DNA of 13,398 nucleotides from the NCBI GenBank assembly GCA_002353225.1, contig DEJF01000033.1, forward strand, positions 39,606-53,003, given 5' to 3'. Positions 5,638 to 13,398 of this stretch are shown in pieces (the first letter of the stretch is position 1; each line of letters starts with the position of its first letter). Position numbers and translations under genes: made by a program. The DNA comes from Prevotella sp. UBA2755. GTDB taxonomy: Bacteria > Bacteroidota > Bacteroidia > Bacteroidales > Bacteroidaceae. Under the pieces are notes generated by a model that made no database searches, was not told the DNA's origin, and was given only the letters and a program-made list of their open reading frames with translations.

Positions 5638-7275
5638 CTAATCCCCTTTCCTGTTTAGTTTCTGCTTAGGAGCCTCCCGACGTTTCACCTCCTTGAGTTC
5701 CTGTCCGGCCTTCTTAGGACGCCAGTTAAAGATATCCTCTTTATCTCGTGGTCGTATATAATCAAACCATGCATATTGTGGGAGAAAATATTTTGCAGGA
5801 GGAATCTGCGTCATCGGATAAAGTGTACCCACAGGTTTCTCCATCCAGATCTTTTTCATCTTCCTATTCTCCAAGAACATCTTCATCCAGGGTGTCTCTG
5901 TATAGTTCAGTCCGATAAGGGTACTGTCAGACTCGTCCACAGGATAGTAGACGATGAGCACATTCCCTTTGGCATCAGTCTCGTAAATCTCTCCATTCTC
6001 AAAATAGGCAAGCATCTCCTTAGAGGACACTTGATTGAAATGGACGGTGTCTGGCATCTGCTCTGTAGAGAAAGCCTGTCCTACCACATGTGCCCTGCTG
6101 ATGGTGGAGTCCTTCATATAGACCCGTATCTCCTCCCCAAACAACTGCTGGCTGTTGTTCCACACAATCGGGTCACGATACATCGTCATACAAGAGTCTT
6201 TCGAGTTATACACCAACGAGTCGCAGACCGCCTGTACATCAATACGGTACGCGCGTACCTTATTATATGCATGTATCTTACGGTATACCGAATCGGTATT
6301 CATATCGAAGGTATACAATTTAAACGTGTCCGCATGCATATACAACGTGTCCTTTTGGGAAAAGTCCATCGCCACAGCATTTCTGGTAGCCATCGCATAT
6401 CCTGTAGAGTCATTATACTCGCAATAGTCACCTGTCAGTCTGTTCTTATTGGTGGAGTCCGTATATACCACATTCCAATAGGCATAACTGGTTCCCTTCT
6501 TAGCATCATGATAGACACTATCTCCTACCATGGTACGCCCTTGGTCTTTCATCACAGAACGGCCGAAAAGTTCAGATGTCTCTGTTTTGGTGTTATAATA
6601 CCCGTCCTCACTATAGATATGACTCGTACCTGATGTTATATTCGAAGGACCGACAATATGGGCACGAGATGTCTGAGTATCATAATAGAGAGAGTCAGTT
6701 GTCAGATAGAAGTTCTTATCACGAAGACGCACGTCATAGTAAAATATCGCCATCTTTGTATCAGTATGATACTCACCCCAGTCACTCGTCAAAGTCGAAC
6801 CATTATCTACCAATTTACCTCCCTCAAAGAAATTTCCGAAATTATAAAGGCGGTCATAATCAAGACTATCCGTATAAAGAGTAGACTGCCTATGTTTAAG
6901 CACAACATTATAACGAGCCTGAGCTATTTGCGCATTCCCATCATAATAAGCATAGTCACTAAAAAGTTTCAAGGTGTCGCCCTGCAACATCTTCACATGT
7001 CCAAAAGCCTCAAAGGAATTGGTTTGCTGAAAGAAATTGGCACTGTCACAATAGAGGTTAGCACCCATGTGACGGAAATGCACATTACCCACCAAGATTT
7101 GTGCGTCGCCATTACGATACTGGTCATATCGCAACTGGTCAGAATGAACCAAATAGACACGCTTGTCCTCTTGCCGCTTGCGAGGAGTATTCCGCTTGCG
7201 GGTAGGCTGCATCGCCCAAACGAGACTTAGTCCGAAAAGGCACAGCAACAGGAAAGCCACTGTCCGAAGTCTCAT
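5638..7275 (-). CDS. OstA/LptA-like periplasmic protein (LPS transport type)
   Basis: This 545-residue envelope protein has an N-terminal hydrophobic signal at residues 5-21 (signal peptide or membrane anchor), then a basic stretch (RKRNTPRKRQ). A long region of OstA-like beta repeats follows to about residue 440. Recurrent units follow the pattern 'x-xYxDSLxYD ... xGNVxxxxGxxxLxSDxxxYxx', for example YCDSANFF, LYTDSLDYD, LTTDSLYYD and MVGDSVYHD. This is the fold of LptA and the LptD N-terminus, which conducts LPS across the periplasm. It is far longer than E. coli LptA (about 185 residues) and has no LptD barrel. The C-terminus is strongly basic. Its ATG overlaps the SurA stop by 4 bases (ATGA), and mutL follows after 1 base. 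A role in moving LPS or lipid through the periplasm is inferred from the family and the neighbouring chaperones. Confidence 0.88.
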   Translation of the reverse strand: MRLRTVAFLLLCLFGLSLVWAMQPTRKRNTPRKRQEDKRVYLVHSDQLRYDQYRNGDAQILVGNVHFRHMGANLYCDSANFFQQTNSFEAFGHVKMLQGDTLKLFSDYAYYDGNAQIAQARYNVVLKHRQSTLYTDSLDYDRLYNFGNFFEGGKLVDNGSTLTSDWGEYHTDTKMAIFYYDVRLRDKNFYLTTDSLYYDTQTSRAHIVGPSNITSGTSHIYSEDGYYNTKTETSELFGRSVMKDQGRTMVGDSVYHDAKKGTSYAYWNVVYTDSTNKNRLTGDYCEYNDSTGYAMATRNAVAMDFSQKDTLYMHADTFKLYTFDMNTDSVYRKIHAYNKVRAYRIDVQAVCDSLVYNSKDSCMTMYRDPIVWNNSQQLFGEEIRVYMKDSTISRAHVVGQAFSTEQMPDTVHFNQVSSKEMLAYFENGEIYETDAKGNVLIVYYPVDESDSTLIGLNYTETPWMKMFLENRKMKKIWMEKPVGTLYPMTQIPPAKYFLPQYAWFDYIRPRDKEDIFNWRPKKAGQELKEVKRREAPKQKLNRKGD

Positions 7276-8648
7276 TTAATCCAGCCCTGATATTCAAACT
7301 GACAATCTTTATAACGGTCATTGACACGAACATAGGTTGACTTGATCTTGCCGACAACCCATTCGTGTAGTTTCTCCTCTCGACGTTTCTCCAGAACGAC
7401 ATCCTTCATCACTTGGAAGTCTTCTGTAATTGTTGCCTTATGCCCCTCTGTTCTGTTCTTCAACTTAGCAATCACACAGACGGTCTTACCACGATCGTTA
7501 ATCATCTGGAAGGGTGCGGAGATATCTCCCACTTTCAAAGTATCCACCGCACGAGCAACTTCTGAGGGAAGGTCTTGCAACTGGAATTTGGAAGTACGGC
7601 CATTCTGCGTGGCATTCGACATCAAACCGTTATTATTACGGGTATCCTTATCATCGGAAATCATGGAGGCACCAGCCTCAAAAGAGAATTTTCCTGCCAT
7701 GATATCAGAGCGGATAGAGTCCAGACGCATCAACGACTTGTCAATAGACTCCTGACTGACAACAGGTTTACGAAGGATATGGCGGACATTTACTTTGTCA
7801 CCGCGTTTGTCTATCAACTGAATAATATGGAATCCAAACTCCGACTCCACGATCTTGGATATTTTCTTAGGATCTGTCAAGTTGAATGCGACATTGGCAA
7901 AAGCCTGATCAAGTGTTCCACGACCAGTATATCCCAGTTCTCCACCACGTCGCGCAGTTCCAGGGTCTTCAGAATACATACGGGCTAATGTCTGGAAAGA
8001 AGTCTCTCCCCTGTTCACACGGTCTGTATAGTCACGCAGTTCCTCCTTCACACGATTAACCTCATCCTGGTCAACGCGTGGAGTCTGGGCAATGATCTGC
8101 ACTTCCACCTCGGTTGGTACAAACGGGACACTGTCTTGGGGCAAATTAGCGAAATACCTACGTACATCCGCTGGTGTTACCGTGATGTCTTTCACCAATT
8201 GCTGCTGCATCTGCTGAATCATCTGACGGTCTCGGAAAGACTCGCGCAGTTCATTTCGGATTTGCGTCATACTTTTCTTGTGATACTCCTCCAATTTCTC
8301 ACGAGAACCAATGACAGAAATCATATACTCAATTTGCTGCTCTATACCACGGGTAATGTCTGCCTCAGTCACTTCAATACTGTCGATAGCAGCCTGATGC
8401 AAATAGAGTTTCTGGACGGCAATCTGCTCTGGAATGGCACAGTCGGGATCACCTTTCCAACGCATTCCCTCTTGCTGTCCTTGAATACGCATTGCCTCCA
8501 CATCAGATTTGAGGATAGCCTCATCACCTACTACCCAGATGACTTCATCCACAACACTCTGCACATTCGTACTGTCATTGGCTGTTCTCGCCTGCGTCGG
8601 CATAACGGTCAATAACGTGGCTATTGCTATAATACTCCGAATCTTCAT
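7272..8648 (-). CDS. SurA-type periplasmic chaperone / peptidyl-prolyl isomerase
   Basis: This 458-residue protein follows the SurA plan: a signal peptide (MKIRSIIAIATLLTVMPTQA, residues 1-20), a helical N-terminal chaperone domain at about 30-165 (VDEVIWVVGDEAILKSDVE start), and two parvulin domains in tandem. Parvulin 1 covers about 180-282 (ARRGGELGYTGRG, FGFHIIQLID). Parvulin 2 covers about 286-400 (VNVRHILRKP, NGLMSN). A C-terminal helical segment returns to the chaperone core. SurA escorts unfolded outer-membrane proteins to the BAM complex and isomerises prolyl bonds, so the downstream ompA product is a plausible client. It starts 2 bases after the preceding parvulin gene and overlaps the next gene by ATGA, so it lies inside one operon. 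Confidence 0.93.
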   Translation of the reverse strand: MKIRSIIAIATLLTVMPTQARTANDSTNVQSVVDEVIWVVGDEAILKSDVEAMRIQGQQEGMRWKGDPDCAIPEQIAVQKLYLHQAAIDSIEVTEADITRGIEQQIEYMISVIGSREKLEEYHKKSMTQIRNELRESFRDRQMIQQMQQQLVKDITVTPADVRRYFANLPQDSVPFVPTEVEVQIIAQTPRVDQDEVNRVKEELRDYTDRVNRGETSFQTLARMYSEDPGTARRGGELGYTGRGTLDQAFANVAFNLTDPKKISKIVESEFGFHIIQLIDKRGDKVNVRHILRKPVVSQESIDKSLMRLDSIRSDIMAGKFSFEAGASMISDDKDTRNNNGLMSNATQNGRTSKFQLQDLPSEVARAVDTLKVGDISAPFQMINDRGKTVCVIAKLKNRTEGHKATITEDFQVMKDVVLEKRREEKLHEWVVGKIKSTYVRVNDRYKDCQFEYQGWIK

Positions 8649-8650
8649 GC

Positions 8651-9742
8651 TTAATGATGATTATTTACTGTCTTTAGTACTTTTTTATTCACATTTACTG
8701 GATATTGTTTCCGCAAATCCGCAATCCAGTGTTTATTCATCTCCTCTTGTAAGTCAGCCATCACAAGTTCCCGTACTTCCGTATAGTCTTTAGGTTTAAA
8801 TCCCCTACGTCTGTACTTCTTCTTGTTTTTCTTGAAATAGTATTTCAACGCCTCCTCATTCTCGGCTGCCTGACGCCCTACAGACTGCTTGCTCTGTTCA
8901 TAAAGAAGAAGTCCCTCAAAATATTCTCTTTGCAAAGCATCTGTCGGCATCTTGACTTCACCTGCTGTCTCTGTCTGCACCTGTTCCAGCACATCACCTG
9001 ACAAACGAGAGGTCGTGACTTGTTTATGAGCAAACTGCTCCTTAGTACCTTGCAGAGGCTTACGGTCCTTCATCATCAGAATATGATAACCTATCGTAGA
9101 CAAGAATGGACGGCTCACCTCTCCTTTTCTCAGGACAAAGGCGACATCCTCTATCTCTTTCAGCATTTGCCCACGCCCAAACCATCCCATCACGCCATCC
9201 GTTACGGATGACTCCTCGTCTTGAGAATACTGACGTGCCAACTGCGCGAAATCCGCACCATTCTGCAAGTCCTGATAGACAGACTCTATACGCTGCTGGG
9301 CTTTTCGCTGTTCATCGCGGCTCGCCTTTTGAGGAACTCGTATCATAATCTGAGCAAGACAAATTGCCTCACCATGATCCAGACTTCGCAATCTCCAGTC
9401 GTTTGTCCCATGACGGGTGACAGGAATATCTCCCGACAACGAAGTGGTCGATTCTGACTGTCCAACCAAGCATTGTGCATATTCACCCTTGAAAGAACTG
9501 GTGCCATCAATATGCGCATCCAACGCAGCCTTTACTTTCAGTTTATAAATGATATATAACTCCAAGTAGTCTGCAACAGTCATACGACTTACTCGACTTG
9601 AAACTGCATTCTTTAAATACGACTTCTCAAATTCCGACCGTGTCACGGGCATATCGCCAACAGTAAACAGTATCGGATCATCTGCTGCCTGTGCCATTGA
9701 CGGCACCAGCATCATGAAGACGAACAGCAGCCGGAACTTCAT
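8651..9742 (-). CDS. PpiC-type periplasmic parvulin isomerase, short form
   Basis: This 363-residue periplasmic foldase has a signal peptide (MKFRLLFVFMMLVPSMAQA, residues 1-19), a SurA-like N-terminal region starting DDPILFTVGDMPVTRSEFE, and one clear parvulin domain at about 126-228 (ICLAQIMIRV, GVMGWFGRGQM, IGYHILMMKDRKP). The C-terminus ends in the family's typical VNVNKKVLKTV. From memory, relatives at this position in Bacteroidales run to about 450-520 residues, with a second domain after the FKKNKKKY motif. Here that motif (residues 303-310) joins almost directly to the final helix GFKPKDYTEVRELVMADL, so an internal block seems to be missing. The ATG at 9742 was chosen because it opens the signal peptide and lies 1 base after the guaB stop. 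The longer upstream frame only re-reads guaB. Confidence 0.88.
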   Translation of the reverse strand: MKFRLLFVFMMLVPSMAQAADDPILFTVGDMPVTRSEFEKSYLKNAVSSRVSRMTVADYLELYIIYKLKVKAALDAHIDGTSSFKGEYAQCLVGQSESTTSLSGDIPVTRHGTNDWRLRSLDHGEAICLAQIMIRVPQKASRDEQRKAQQRIESVYQDLQNGADFAQLARQYSQDEESSVTDGVMGWFGRGQMLKEIEDVAFVLRKGEVSRPFLSTIGYHILMMKDRKPLQGTKEQFAHKQVTTSRLSGDVLEQVQTETAGEVKMPTDALQREYFEGLLLYEQSKQSVGRQAAENEEALKYYFKKNKKKYRRRGFKPKDYTEVRELVMADLQEEMNKHWIADLRKQYPVNVNKKVLKTVNNHH

Positions 9743-9743
9743 C

Positions 9744-11225
9744 TTAATCGTTAGGACGTGAATAGTTCGGAGCCTCACTGGTGATAGTGATATCATGCGG
9801 ATGACTCTCGTTAACACCTGCATTGGTGATACGAGTAAATTTCGCGTTATGCAGTTTCTCTATCGTAGAGGCGCCACAATAACCCATACCGGAGCGCAAG
9901 CCACCTACCATCTGATAGATCACCTCCTGAACAGTTCCTTTATAAGGAACGCGACCAGCAATTCCCTCTGGAACGAGTTTCTTCACATCCTTGGTGTCTG
10001 CCTGGAAATAACGGTCCTTGGAACCATGTTCCATAGCCTCCAAAGAACCCATACCACGATAACTCTTGAACTTACGTCCGTTATAGATAATCGTGTCACC
10101 AGGACTCTCCTCCGTACCTGCCACAAGAGAACCAACCATCACGCATGAGCCACCAGCGGCAAGAGCCTTGACAATATCACCAGAATAGCGCAAGCCACCA
10201 TCAGCAATCAAAGGAACACCCGTACCTTGTAATGCTTGATAGACATCATAGACAGCGCTCAACTGTGGGACACCTACACCTGCTACGACACGAGTGGTAC
10301 AGATAGAACCAGGTCCGATACCCACCTTCACCGCATCAGCCCCATTCTCCACGAGCATTCTTGCAGCCTCACCTGTGGCGATATTACCCACGACGATATC
10401 AATGCCAGGGAAAGAAGCCTTTGCCTCACGCAGTTTCTCTATCACGCCCTTGGAATGTCCATGTGCCGTATCAATCACGATAGCGTCAGCGCCAGCGTTT
10501 ACCAAAGCCTGCATACGGTCAAGGGTATCAACAGTAACACCCACACCTGCGGCTACACGCAGACGACCTTTCTCGTCCTTGCAAGCCATCGGTTTATCCT
10601 TTGCCTTGGTAATATCTTTATAGGTAATCAAACCAATCAGATGGTTGTCTTTATCCACTACAGGCAGTTTCTCAATCTTATTCTCCTGCAGGATCTGGGC
10701 AGCAGCCGTCAAGTCTGTCTGTTGATGGGTCGTCACCAGATTATCCTTAGACATTATCTCCTCGATGGGTCGGTCCAGACGACGCTCGAAACGCAGGTCA
10801 CGATTCGTCACAATACCCATCAGATGTTTCTCATCGTCAACAACGGGGATACCACCGATATGATATTCTGCCATGATATCCAATGCCTGAGCAACAGTTG
10901 AGCCAAGGGGAATCGTTACTGGGTCATAAATCATACCGTTCTCCGCACGCTTGACGATAGCCACCTCACGAGCCTGGTTCTCGATAGACATATTCTTATG
11001 AATCACACCAATACCTCCCTCACGGGCAATGGCAATCGCCATCTGACTCTCTGTAACAGTATCCATCGCTGCAGTTACAAACGGCACATTCAATTGAATA
11101 TGGCGTGAGAACTGGGTTCGCAACTCTACTGTCTTTGGCAGTACTTCTGAATAAGCGGGAATCAACAGGACGTCGTCAAAAGTCAAACCGTCCATAACAA
11201 TCTTGTCTGCAATAAATGATGACAT
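9744..11225 (-). CDS. guaB: IMP dehydrogenase
   Basis: This 493-residue cytoplasmic enzyme catalyses NAD-dependent oxidation of IMP to XMP, the committed step to GMP. The TIM-barrel core is split by two CBS domains at about residues 95-150 and 157-210, which sense purine nucleotides in this family. The catalytic loop GPGSICTTRVV carries Cys309. IADGGLRYSGD (340-350) and GMGSLEAM (391-398) bind the substrate phosphate and base, and the mobile flap EGIAGRVPYKG is at 420-430. Length and motifs are normal and complete. The gene has a promoter at 11254-11284 and an unusual Shine-Dalgarno-like AAAGGAG. It is first in the cluster leading through the parvulins and OstA-like gene to mutL. Confidence 0.98.
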   Translation of the reverse strand: MSSFIADKIVMDGLTFDDVLLIPAYSEVLPKTVELRTQFSRHIQLNVPFVTAAMDTVTESQMAIAIAREGGIGVIHKNMSIENQAREVAIVKRAENGMIYDPVTIPLGSTVAQALDIMAEYHIGGIPVVDDEKHLMGIVTNRDLRFERRLDRPIEEIMSKDNLVTTHQQTDLTAAAQILQENKIEKLPVVDKDNHLIGLITYKDITKAKDKPMACKDEKGRLRVAAGVGVTVDTLDRMQALVNAGADAIVIDTAHGHSKGVIEKLREAKASFPGIDIVVGNIATGEAARMLVENGADAVKVGIGPGSICTTRVVAGVGVPQLSAVYDVYQALQGTGVPLIADGGLRYSGDIVKALAAGGSCVMVGSLVAGTEESPGDTIIYNGRKFKSYRGMGSLEAMEHGSKDRYFQADTKDVKKLVPEGIAGRVPYKGTVQEVIYQMVGGLRSGMGYCGASTIEKLHNAKFTRITNAGVNESHPHDITITSEAPNYSRPND

Positions 11226-11231
11226 ATAATA

Positions 11232-11238
11232 CTCCTTT
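11232..11238 (-). promoter_or_regulatory. Shine-Dalgarno-like site before guaB
   Basis: The minus strand reads AAAGGAG, then 6 bases, then the guaB ATG: ideal Shine-Dalgarno sequence and spacing. This stands out because other starts in the window (paaK, ompA) have A/T-rich leaders with no such motif, as is normal for Bacteroidetes. Confidence 0.65.
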
Positions 11239-11253
11239 AAATTTTATTGCGTG

Positions 11254-11284
11254 CAAAATTACTCATTTTTTCCGACTTAACAAG
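11254..11284 (-). promoter_or_regulatory. Promoter for guaB and the operon behind it
   Basis: On the minus strand CTTG (complement of 11281-11284), 19 bases of spacer and TAATTTTG (complement of 11254-11261) fit the Bacteroidetes -33/-7 pattern. The box ends 28 bases before the guaB ATG, in the 97-base gap after recQ. I did not find another promoter in the tight junctions downstream, so it probably drives guaB through mutL. Confidence 0.82.
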
Positions 11285-11322
11285 CGTTTCACCTTATTAT
11301 TAATACGATTTAACGTGGAGCG

Positions 11323-13398
11323 TCAATTCGCCATTTCTGAGATGAACTTGATACGCACCAGACGAATCTCGTCCTCTGAGCACTCGTCACCCAGTTCGTC
11401 AATGGCAGCCTCCAAGGAGTCCGTATCGCTTTCTGAGAAATAATCATAGATATCATCTATATGATCCTCGTCCATCACCTCGTCCAGGAAATAGTCGATG
11501 TTCAACTTGGTACCGCTGTATACAATAGCCTCCACCTCGTCGAGCAGTTCCTCGAACTCCAAACCCTGTGCATTAGCGATATCATCAAGAGCCACCTGAC
11601 GGTCGATACCCTGGATAATCTTCACTTTCAGCATTGACTTCTTGGCGACAGTACGCACTCGCAAGTCTGCCTGTCGGGTAATATCGTTCTCCTCACAATA
11701 GCGTTTAATCAGGTCGACAAACTCCTGGGCATAGGGCTGTTTCACCTTACCCTCTCCCACGCCCTGGATATTCTTCAACTCCTCCAAAGTCACGGGATAG
11801 TCTGTAGCCATCTGCTCCAATGACACGTCCTGGAAGATAACGTAAGGTGGACGACCCAGTTTCTTCGATACTTTCTTGCGCAAGTCTTTGAGCATCGAGT
11901 TCAAGGTCGGATCCAAAGCACTTGTACCACCCTCCTGTTCTTGAACACCTTCATAATCATCATTAAACTCCTTGTCCTCCACAATCATAAAGGATTCAGG
12001 TTTCTTCAAGAATTTCTTTCCGGCAGAGGTAATTTTCAACAGACCATAATTCTCCACCTCTTTCTTCAGGTAGCCTGCTATCAGTGCCTGACGGATAACA
12101 GGATTCCATAATTTCTCGTCCTCATCCTCTCCTGCTCCGAAAAGTTCATGCTCCTGATGGTTATGGGCAAGGATATCCTCCGTCTCACGACCCATGATAA
12201 AGTCTATCACATAGTCGGAACGGAAATTCTCCTTGAGGGCTATCACTGTATTCAGCACGATCACCAACTGGTTCTTTGCCTCTATCTTGGTCTTCGGATG
12301 CAGACAGTTGTCACAGTTATGACAGTTCTCCTGCTCATACACCTCTCCGAAATAGTGCAGCAGCATCTTACGACGACATACGGAAGTCTCAGCATAGGCT
12401 GCCGTCTCTTGCAGCAACTGTCTGCCGATATCCTGTTCGGCAACTGGTTTACCCTCCATGAACTTATCGAGTTTCTGCAGGTCCTTATTGGCATAGAAGG
12501 TGATACACAATCCCTCGCCACCGTCACGACCAGCACGACCCGTCTCCTGATAGTAGCCTTCCAGCGACTTGGGGATGTCATAGTGGATGACAAAGCGCAC
12601 ATCAGGTTTGTCGATACCCATGCCGAAGGCGATGGTAGCGACAATGACATCTATTTTCTCCATCAGGAAGTCGTCCTGAGTCTGGGAGCGAAGTGCGGAA
12701 TCCAGTCCGGCATGATAAGCCTGTGCCTTGATATCGTTGGCACGTAGGATCTCAGCCAGTTCCTCCACCTTCTTACGAGACAGGCAATAGATAATTCCGC
12801 TCTTCCCTGGATGTTGCTTGATAAACTTGATGATATCCTTGTCGACATCCTTGGTCTTCGGACGTACCTCATAATACAGGTTGGGACGGTTGAACGAACT
12901 CTTGAACTCTGTCGCATCCACGATACCCAGGTTCTTCTTGATATCCGTACGCACCTTATCCGTTGCCGTTGCCGTCAGGGCAATGATCGGGGCATTACCT
13001 ATCTCATTGATAATGGGACGGATACGACGATATTCCGGTCGGAAGTCATGCCCCCATTCGGAGATACAGTGAGCCTCATCGATGGCATAGAATGAAATCT
13101 TCGCCTGCTTGAGGAACTCCACGTTCTCCTCTTTCGTCAACGACTCAGGAGCCACATAGAGCAGTTTGGTACGTCCTTCCTTGACATCTGTCTTCACTTG
13201 GTCAATGGCAGCCTTGTTCAAAGAGGAGTTCAGATAATGTGCCGTACCTTCTTCACTCATTGAACTGATGACGTCAACTTGGTTTTTCATCAGTGCAATC
13301 AGTGGAGAGATGACAATTGCCGTTCCGTCCATCAGCAACGAGGGCAACTGATAGCAGAGTGACTTGCCACCACCAGTAGGCATCAGCACAAAGGTATC
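11323..13398 (-). CDS. recQ: ATP-dependent DNA helicase RecQ (5' end outside window)
   Basis: The frame is open to the right edge, giving 691 residues. It begins DTFVLMPTGGGKS, so probably about 35-45 N-terminal residues are missing. RecQ unwinds DNA 3' to 5' in recombination and fork repair. In window numbering, motif I (GGGKS) is at 9-13, DEAH at 107-110, TATAT at 142-146 and motif VI QETGRAGRDG at 284-293. The zinc-binding subdomain has C341, C359, C362 and C365. A winged-helix domain follows (about 370-470). An HRDC domain is at about 500-570, then a further helical region and a very acidic tail. The zinc cysteines and HRDC separate it from short RecQ forms. Stop TGA is at 11323-11325. 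No convincing terminator lies between it and the guaB promoter, so read-through into guaB is possible. Confidence 0.96.
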   Translation of the reverse strand, partial: DTFVLMPTGGGKSLCYQLPSLLMDGTAIVISPLIALMKNQVDVISSMSEEGTAHYLNSSLNKAAIDQVKTDVKEGRTKLLYVAPESLTKEENVEFLKQAKISFYAIDEAHCISEWGHDFRPEYRRIRPIINEIGNAPIIALTATATDKVRTDIKKNLGIVDATEFKSSFNRPNLYYEVRPKTKDVDKDIIKFIKQHPGKSGIIYCLSRKKVEELAEILRANDIKAQAYHAGLDSALRSQTQDDFLMEKIDVIVATIAFGMGIDKPDVRFVIHYDIPKSLEGYYQETGRAGRDGGEGLCITFYANKDLQKLDKFMEGKPVAEQDIGRQLLQETAAYAETSVCRRKMLLHYFGEVYEQENCHNCDNCLHPKTKIEAKNQLVIVLNTVIALKENFRSDYVIDFIMGRETEDILAHNHQEHELFGAGEDEDEKLWNPVIRQALIAGYLKKEVENYGLLKITSAGKKFLKKPESFMIVEDKEFNDDYEGVQEQEGGTSALDPTLNSMLKDLRKKVSKKLGRPPYVIFQDVSLEQMATDYPVTLEELKNIQGVGEGKVKQPYAQEFVDLIKRYCEENDITRQADLRVRTVAKKSMLKVKIIQGIDRQVALDDIANAQGLEFEELLDEVEAIVYSGTKLNIDYFLDEVMDEDHIDDIYDYFSESDTDSLEAAIDELGDECSEDEIRLVRIKFISEMAN

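Noticed and set aside
5776..6633. A 285-residue plus-strand open frame
   Set aside because: It is antisense to the OstA-like gene, rich in His and Ile from complementing Asp/Tyr codons, and has no domain, leader or promoter.
9743..9823. A longer start for the PpiC-type parvulin at 9823
   Set aside because: The extra 27 residues come from the guaB coding sequence in another frame. The signal peptide begins at 9742, one base after the guaB stop.
10236..10901. A 221-residue plus-strand open frame
   Set aside because: It is the antisense shadow of guaB, which is complete with all catalytic motifs on the other strand.
1..13398. A CRISPR array, toxin-antitoxin pair, anti-phage system or riboswitch
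   Set aside because: I saw no spaced repeat array, no small gene pair and no aptamer-like leader. The guaB, ompA and paaK leaders are short and AT-rich.

Overview
The window reads as a core chromosomal segment of a Bacteroidales bacterium, most likely Prevotella or a close relative (Prevotellaceae). The reasons are Bacteroidetes-type promoters (TAnnTTTG at -7 with a TTTG-like -33 box about 19-20 bases upstream), almost no Shine-Dalgarno sequences, an OmpA-type porin with a Bacteroidetes-style barrel, a MutL of the Bacteroidetes type, and a guaB / parvulin chaperone / OstA-like / mutL gene order that I associate with this group. Every supported gene lies on the minus strand, so transcription runs from high to low coordinates.

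Layout in the direction of transcription: (1) recQ (11323-13398), a DNA helicase whose first few dozen codons lie beyond the right edge. (2) A tight five-gene cluster, guaB - ppiC-type parvulin - surA-type parvulin - OstA/LptA-like protein - mutL (11225 down to 3843). Its junctions are +1, +2, -4 (ATGA overlap) and +1 bases, with one clear promoter, in front of guaB. It joins GMP synthesis, outer-membrane protein and LPS biogenesis, and mismatch repair in one transcription unit. (3) A separately promoted ompA-family porin (3670-2480) with a hairpin at its end, followed 5 bases later by tRNA-Val(TAC) copy 2 and a strong terminator. (4) A two-gene operon, phenylacetate-CoA ligase (paaK) plus a tandem-ACT-domain protein (2161-416). 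(5) tRNA-Val(TAC) copy 1 with its own promoter and terminator. (6) A left edge of about 220 bases with no recognisable gene but a short direct repeat.

The two tRNA-Val copies are identical. They sit in exact 83-base direct repeats that bracket the paaK-ACT operon, a layout that could let the module be lost or gained by recombination. The most distinctive protein-level features are a short PpiC-type parvulin that seems to lack an internal block of its C-terminal half, and a MutL whose endonuclease-site motifs look degenerate.

I did not find a previously undescribed defence, mobile or RNA system. There is no CRISPR array, transposase, integrase or toxin-antitoxin pair that I can support. This is mostly ordinary housekeeping DNA with a few details worth checking.
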